Source: Phoma sp. XZ068 (lineage: Eukaryota > Ascomycota > Dothideomycetes > Pleosporales > Didymellaceae). Taken from it: a stretch of 64,000 nt of DNA. The notes beneath the pieces are model-generated. The model saw only the letters and a list, made by a program, of their open reading frames with translations. It was not told the origin of the DNA and made no database searches. Location of the stretch: NCBI GenBank assembly GCA_004835665.1, contig RBKR01000024.1:434001-498000 (forward strand). Direction: 5' to 3'. Position 1 is the first letter of the stretch. Each line of letters starts with the position of its first letter. Both the position numbers and the translations under genes were made by a program. Of this stretch, positions 59,001 through 64,000 are shown in pieces.

Positions 59001-61419
59001 CGCATTGCGATCCGAGGACGCAGAGCTCGGCGAAAACACCGGCTTGGTCTGGCTGTAACAAGAAGAGGGGACACCGGTCAGTTGTCTCCAGGTACACGTC
59101 CTCGAATGCCAGTCTCCGTAGCGCGCAGAAGAATATCAACCCATAGAGGTCAACTGAAGGTAGGAGAGCGTGCTCAGTACCGGCGTGGCCATACGACACG
59201 AGTAAAGGGTCGGTCAGCATACCCAGCGTTGCTCTGTCGCACGTCCGCAACGCTGTTTCCAGTCTCTGTTGTAGCATTCTATGCAAGCTTACGAGATTTT
59301 CCAGACTTGGCAACCTCGTAGCTCCTAAATTTGTGAAATGCGCGATTCTCTGTTCCAGTATTGATTGAACGCTGACTGAGCCATCGAGACACGCTCTGGA
59401 GTGAAAGGCGTTCCATGCACGAACCGTGGCATCCTGGATCAGGTAGTGTTCAGCCGCCTCCGAAATTGCACGGTTGAAGGGGTGCTCGCGCTCGGAAATC
59501 CTGATCTGCTCAACCAGATAGAGGAGTTCTGACTCGGAACACCCTTTCAGTTCTTTAACGATGCTGAGTGGGAGTTGCTTATCCCTCTTGATTTTTTGCG
59601 TGCGGCTGAGTAAGAGTTCCTCTTCATACCTCTGAAGACGTGGCACGCCGCTATGGGCTAGGAAAGTATGCCAAATTGTTGCCACGTCGTTGGGCACCTT
59701 GAGGGAGATATGAATGTCGAGCATAGACCCGAACTCGTCCTGCGTGGTGTCTGACACTGCCCACAAGTGTCCGCCCTCGTCAGGGAGGGTAAAACCGCTG
59801 TCCAAGCCTGCAAAGATCCGGATTCTCTGATCCGCTAGACCTTTGAGTAGAGATTGCATGAGACTGGGGTATGAGGAACGGCGGGACAGCACCGCCAAGG
59901 AGTTGCGAACACGCAGGTTTTCTGCCTCGCCATACATGCGAAGCAGCTGATTGTGCTTCAGGCTTTTTTGCATTGTAAGAACTGCATCGTACTGGCTTTG
60001 CACTATCTCGTCCCGCAAGCTGAAACAACCTGTGCGACAGAGTTCGGTCCCACAGCTCGCGAAGTGCCATATGTCTACTCGAGACGGCGCGTCCGGGACA
60101 GGAGGAGGTGCCCAGCGCGGCGAGTGAGAAGACTCTTCTAATGTGTCCGGACCAAAATTCACAGGTTGTAATGAGAGCATGCTATCAGCGGCAGGTAACG
60201 CATCCAGCATGCACGATAGGTCCATCTGAAAGGGTGTGCAATCCCGCTCCTTAGTGAACGAAAACTTGGTGTGGCTTGACCAAGCCTTTTGCAACCACAC
60301 CACGTCGGACTCCTTCAGCCAGTCAAACCCGCTGAGAGGCATTTCCTTCAGAGCTGCTCCGTCGTCATTTGAATTTTTTAATGGCATGGCCAGGACGTTC
60401 GCTCCGAAGAAATCTGCCAGCTTGTATGCTCGTCTCAAAGCAGCCGCTGAAGGGTTGATTCTCCACAATTCGATAAATCCAAAAAAGAAGCCCGGTCGAT
60501 TGTTCCGTTGATGCTTGCATTGAGCGGCACACTCCCTGACGCGTGATGCTCGGAAAAAGTCCCGCCTTTCGCCGCTAGGAAGCACGCAGGCGTTTTCGAG
60601 CAAAATCCCGTCCACGAAGTTAAAGTTGAGACTGTCCCAGATGTGTGAGTCAGCATCTGCGCGTAGGACCAGTGGACCGTTGTATTGGCGCAGTTCTAGC
60701 AGAAGCTCATCCACATTGGCGGAATTGTCATGTTGACCGCAGCAAATGATGAACCCGTCGTATCCTCCCGCAAGACGCCACGCGTTCAACGACGAAGCAA
60801 CTACCCGGAGCCCGCCTTGTAGCCGGAATTCATGTTTGAGAGACCTCATGTCAAACGATCCAAGGGTAGGGACTTGAGAAGCGCTCTCTGACAGGGTTGC
60901 AGGCATAGAGGTTGTGAAACCCAGTTTGCTCTGCCTCCTGGCTTGCCTACTAAGCACATACGTCCGGAGGTCCTTGTCGCAACTGGACCTTATGTGCATT
61001 CCACATTCAAGGGAATCACACCGGCCTGACGTGGTGATGCAGAACGATCGGACGTTGGAAAGGATAGATAGGGTGTTTCCATGGTTTGCTGCACCACTTC
61101 GCTGTGTTGGATCTGTTTTGAGGGGCCGCTGTACTTCTCCTCGTCGGCGGCAAGCGCGAACCACTTTTTGTACGATTTGGAACCACCGTAGAGGTAGATA
61201 GACGATTTCTCTGGCCCAACTCTGCCTCCCACGAAGCCCCAAATAGATCTGCAACAGGCCTCCCGCGAGAACAGCACCGGCTCCAAGAATCAGGACAAGT
61301 ACGTGCCACCAATCTTGTACCAATGTATGAACAAGGATTGAGGGATTGTGGAAATGAACGAATCTGGAGGCAGGGTCAATATTGGGGCCTGCAAGTGGGG
61401 ATTGAAAGAATGAGGCCAT
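53021..61419 (-). CDS. gtb3: Giant membrane glycosyltransferase with C-terminal GT4 domain (Gtb3-like, GAG synthase)
   Basis: Probable polymerase/exporter of galactosaminogalactan. Five exons join in phase: 61419-58311, 58216-57618, 57565-57303, 57253-57088 and 57025-53021 (introns 94, 52, 49 and 62 bp), about 2,713 residues. I chose ATG 61419 (MASFFQSPLAGPNIDPASRF) although the frame is open to 61599. A first helix is at residues 35-55 (WWHVLVLILGAGAVLAGGLL). A large soluble region follows (GGLRVVASSLNAWRLAGGYD, GPLVLRADADSHIWDS), then a helix bundle (LSIFCLPAIIDVVLLTFLGR; MLTSLVALCGLVAF; FALYLFPLSIFLTILG; more helices in exons 2-5). The last 350 residues are a GT4 domain: VNGISNMDLFKPI, YRLVIYGAQDRQPSY, ASNVTLAGFGSPKEVLKDAW and the E-x7-E motif SEGLPLAIGEAALSGVPIVA. 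The size, architecture and neighbouring epimerase match A. fumigatus gtb3. Intact. Confidence 0.78.
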
Positions 61420-62175
61420 TGCCGAGACTGAGGGTGTCGAGAGGAGCCTTGGAAGATCAATTGGTGACCAGGTGAAGAAAAGCTGGGACCTTTGTGATAT
61501 GGTATACTCATAGCATGGCAAGCGTGTCTGCACATGCGCACGGTTGATACACTGATGCCGTAACGAGCTTCCAGTATTTGCAAATCGCAGGATGCTCACG
61601 CGACAAAGATTCTTGTCGGGCTAGGTACACACCTTGCTCGAAAAAGTGTTCAGCCTTGAACCAAATGACAAGCCAGGCGCAGCTACCTTGTCACGCTAGG
61701 GGATGCTGACCTGTAGAGAGTTTTTGTCCGTAAGCATCCTAAGTAGTCTGAGCGCTTGCCTTGTTCTCTTTTTCCAGCTTCTCCGGGCCAATAAAGACCC
61801 TAGTCAGAGTCACCTTTTACCAAGATAACTGAAGGGTGTGACCGAACTTGAGGCTGGGCCTAGAGTAGGCTTCCCCGCGCTAAGCTCGCTTGCCTCTTTC
61901 TTCCCCGGCTTTGGCCGCTTGGACCCAACTTGCGCAATGGCTGCGCACGCAATGGCACTACCCGTCTTCGGAGTTTCTTTTTGGCGGTGCCAACGTCACA
62001 TCCTCCCCTCATCCTACGGCAGCCACGAAACATTCGGGAAAACAAATGAAACTCATGTATTAATAAACTGCGTACTCAGACGAACCAGCCGGCAGAAAGC
62101 CATACAATACTCTACTGCTCGCTTACAGTAAAACGGTTCGGCAATCGCTCAGCAGGCTGGCTTATGTCGCCCAAT
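61420..62175. other. Promoter region of gtb3-like gene / 3' side of uge3-like gene
   Basis: 757 bp between two genes on the same strand. No gene seen; the plus ORF 61838-62131 is not recognised. Confidence 0.5.
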
Positions 62176-63447
62176 TTATCTAACGACCAAGCCCTCCAGG
62201 CAGCGCCACGTGTCTTCCGCGCACTCAAGCAACGATTTCTGCGTTTGCCATTTTAGCTCTCTTTCTGCCCTGGTCGTGGTAGCCACGCAGTAACCCACAT
62301 CTCCAGGTCGGCGCCCCACATACTCAACTGGTATGGAGCGACCAGACGCTCGCTGCATGCTGCTGATCACCTCTGCCACGGTCGAGCCCTTGCCAGTGCC
62401 TAGATTGTACGCTCGGAAGGCATGCTGCCTGTCCGCAGCAGTTGCTAGAGCAGCAACATGACCGCGGGCCAAATCGACAACGTGGATGAAGTCTCGCACC
62501 GCAGTGCCATCATGGCTGCCCTCCCAGTCTGAGCCAAATACCTGTAGTACAGCCCTCGAACCATTCAGCACCTCAGAGATGACTGGAAAGAGGTTCGTTG
62601 GTTTATGCCGAGGCTTCTCTCCAAGTAGTCCCGTTGATTCGCAGCCCACAGGATTGAAGTAGCGCAACGCAGTAATCCGCCAGGACGGGTTCGCGTAGGC
62701 TAAATCCGCAAGAATTGCCTCGGAAAAGAACTTTGTACGCCCATAGGGCGAAGTCAGACCTTTGACGCCGGAAACGAGCCGCGTTCTGCGTCCCTGTGCA
62801 TCGAATTCCTCTTCGTCGTGATGGACAAGGTGGTCTTCGCGTAGTTGCTGGCCTTTATCCGCCTCAGAGCCGTATACCGTTGCAGAAGAGGAGAAGACGA
62901 AATTGTGGATTCCAAACACTTCGAGCAAAACGAGGAGGTCGACGAGGCCACATACATTGTTCTGGTAGTAATCCAAGGGGTTGAAAATGGATTCCTCGAC
63001 GGATTTGTGTGCCGCAAAATGTATCACACTCGTGATATGCGACAGGCGATTGCTGTAAGGGTCATGCACTGCATACCTGCCGAGGACCGTACGCATGTGT
63101 GAACTGCGATAATCAAGTTTATGAAACTTGAGAGAAGGCATTTTCGTGCCAATCCTCGTGTGGTGCTCATTTGCAAGCTTGCGAACTTTCAGCAGCGCAG
63201 ATTCGTAAGCATTGCTAAGGTTGTCAATAATGAGTACGTTGTAGTTGGCCTTAAGGAGTTCGAGAGCCGTGTGCGAGCCAATGTACCCAAGCCCACCAAC
63301 AATCATAACATAATCGAGCGAGCTATTATTGCTGTCTTCCAGAAGCCTAGGTCGACCAGTCTCGATTTCCTCAAGACTTGACTGGCTTGTCGGAGAGCCA
63401 AGAGCAAGAGAATTCAAAGAAGAGCTCGAGCTGATTGTTCGATGCAT
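62176..63447 (-). CDS. uge3: UDP-glucose/UDP-GlcNAc 4-epimerase (Uge3-like)
   Basis: Short-chain dehydrogenase-type epimerase that interconverts UDP-Glc/UDP-Gal and, in Uge3, UDP-GlcNAc/UDP-GalNAc, supplying both sugars for galactosaminogalactan. 423 residues, single exon, ATG 63447. An N-terminal extension of about 45 Ser-rich residues precedes the Rossmann motif VMIVGGLGYIGSHTALELL. Then NVLIIDNLSNAYESALLKV (NAD ribose-binding D), VIHFAAHKSVEES, the catalytic FVFSSSATVYGSE and SPYGRTKFFSEA (YxxxK), ITALRYFNPVGCES, and substrate-binding GTAVRDFIHVVDLARGHVAA and AYNLGTGKGSTVAEVI. Length and motifs are complete. The N-terminal extension is longer than in the housekeeping Gal10-type epimerase. 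Its position next to the giant GT4 synthase supports the GAG-specific paralogue. Confidence 0.85.
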   Translation of the reverse strand: MHRTISSSSSLNSLALGSPTSQSSLEEIETGRPRLLEDSNNSSLDYVMIVGGLGYIGSHTALELLKANYNVLIIDNLSNAYESALLKVRKLANEHHTRIGTKMPSLKFHKLDYRSSHMRTVLGRYAVHDPYSNRLSHITSVIHFAAHKSVEESIFNPLDYYQNNVCGLVDLLVLLEVFGIHNFVFSSSATVYGSEADKGQQLREDHLVHHDEEEFDAQGRRTRLVSGVKGLTSPYGRTKFFSEAILADLAYANPSWRITALRYFNPVGCESTGLLGEKPRHKPTNLFPVISEVLNGSRAVLQVFGSDWEGSHDGTAVRDFIHVVDLARGHVAALATAADRQHAFRAYNLGTGKGSTVAEVISSMQRASGRSIPVEYVGRRPGDVGYCVATTTRAERELKWQTQKSLLECAEDTWRCLEGLVVR

Positions 63448-64000
63448 GTTGTTTTTGACCGAGGATCGGCGAATTCAAATGTGTTGGAATGGAGGGGCCA
63501 CAACAGCTACCATTGGGAATCCAAGACATTCTTATCCACGATTCCAAAGAGCCTTCCTTGGTTCACAGCCGGTACAAGATAGGGGACTTGTTTTCTTGCT
63601 CGTGAGACACTAAGGTGTACGTAGCTTTGCGGGCCATTGTGGATCAGCCATGCCTTGCGGTGGAAGTGGAAAAGCAAAAATTGTTCACAAGTAACGCTCG
63701 TGAAAACCACGATCTGTCACGACGCCGGTGCTATGGCGATTGGCTGGACCTCAACAGAATGGTGCTATAGTTGGACCCAAAGACCACTCTCAACGATACA
63801 TGGGCCCCAATTCCAGCGGCACACGACTCGCCACAGGGAAGCGAATGATGTAGGGTAGAAGCTGACCTCCTCGGGCTATGATGGTGTTCTATGGAGCCAA
63901 TGGTCGAACCAGAATTGCTCAGACCACTATATACGCTTTTTGAAGTGAACTTTATACTTTGTTCGCTACCACTGAACAGGTGCATGAGCGGTCTCGAGCA
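63448..64000. other. Upstream region of uge3-like gene
   Basis: Expected to contain the promoter on the minus strand. No further gene is recognisable before the window ends. Confidence 0.4.

Noticed and set aside
61420..61599. 60-residue N-terminal extension of the giant glycosyltransferase
   Set aside because: The open frame begins with GTG and has no ATG before 61419; the first ATG precedes a sensible N-terminus.
1..64000. CRISPR arrays, rRNA genes, bacterial-type operons or riboswitches
   Set aside because: None seen; the window is eukaryotic and the direct repeats present are minisatellites, LTRs or transposon ends.

Overview
The window looks like genomic DNA of a filamentous ascomycete (Pezizomycotina; Dothideomycetes/Pleosporales is my guess, not proven). 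Supporting this are short GT-AG introns of about 49-94 bp, fungal-only families (Zn2Cys6 regulator, RTA1-like protein, HET-domain proteins), several Fot1/pogo-type DNA transposons with TA target duplications, a Ty1/copia element, a LINE fragment, and AT-rich stretches with decayed genes resembling repeat-induced point mutation (RIP).

Left part (1-17 kb): a 5'-truncated Zn2Cys6 transcription factor, a secreted CrtC/AttH lipocalin-fold protein, an RTA1-like membrane protein and a short secreted tyrosinase are intact. They are followed by an AT-rich tract (about 9.1-17 kb) with the decayed remains of a SAM methyltransferase, a bZIP regulator and an aminoglycoside-phosphotransferase-like gene. 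This could be the remnant of a secondary-metabolism neighbourhood.

Middle part (17-52.7 kb): a mobile-element-rich compartment. It holds a full-length copia element with identical 144-bp LTRs and an uninterrupted polyprotein, which cuts a HET-type gene; an intact small HET gene; a pogo-type element fused to a LINE fragment; a PD-(D/E)XK-like plus kinase-like fusion protein; a broken HET N-terminus with a 14-bp repeat; and a multi-exon membrane protein. Two complete pogo-type transposons sit head to head at a single TA dinucleotide inside one host gene, separated by an 8-bp palindrome that looks like an excision footprint. Removing both elements restores an in-frame host protein of about 558 residues. 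Further pogo-type copies (one intact, one nonsense-mutated and frameshifted, several fragments) lie nearby.

Right part (53-64 kb): two co-oriented conserved genes, a giant five-exon membrane glycosyltransferase ending in a GT4 domain and a UDP-glucose 4-epimerase. The pair matches gtb3 and uge3 of the galactosaminogalactan (GAG) exopolysaccharide cluster of Aspergillus fumigatus. The epimerase would supply UDP-galactose/UDP-GalNAc and the synthase would polymerise and export the chain. The remaining GAG genes (sph3, ega3, agd3) are not in this window and may lie beyond 64 kb. The transposon-rich compartment ends only about 400 bp from the 3' end of the synthase gene.
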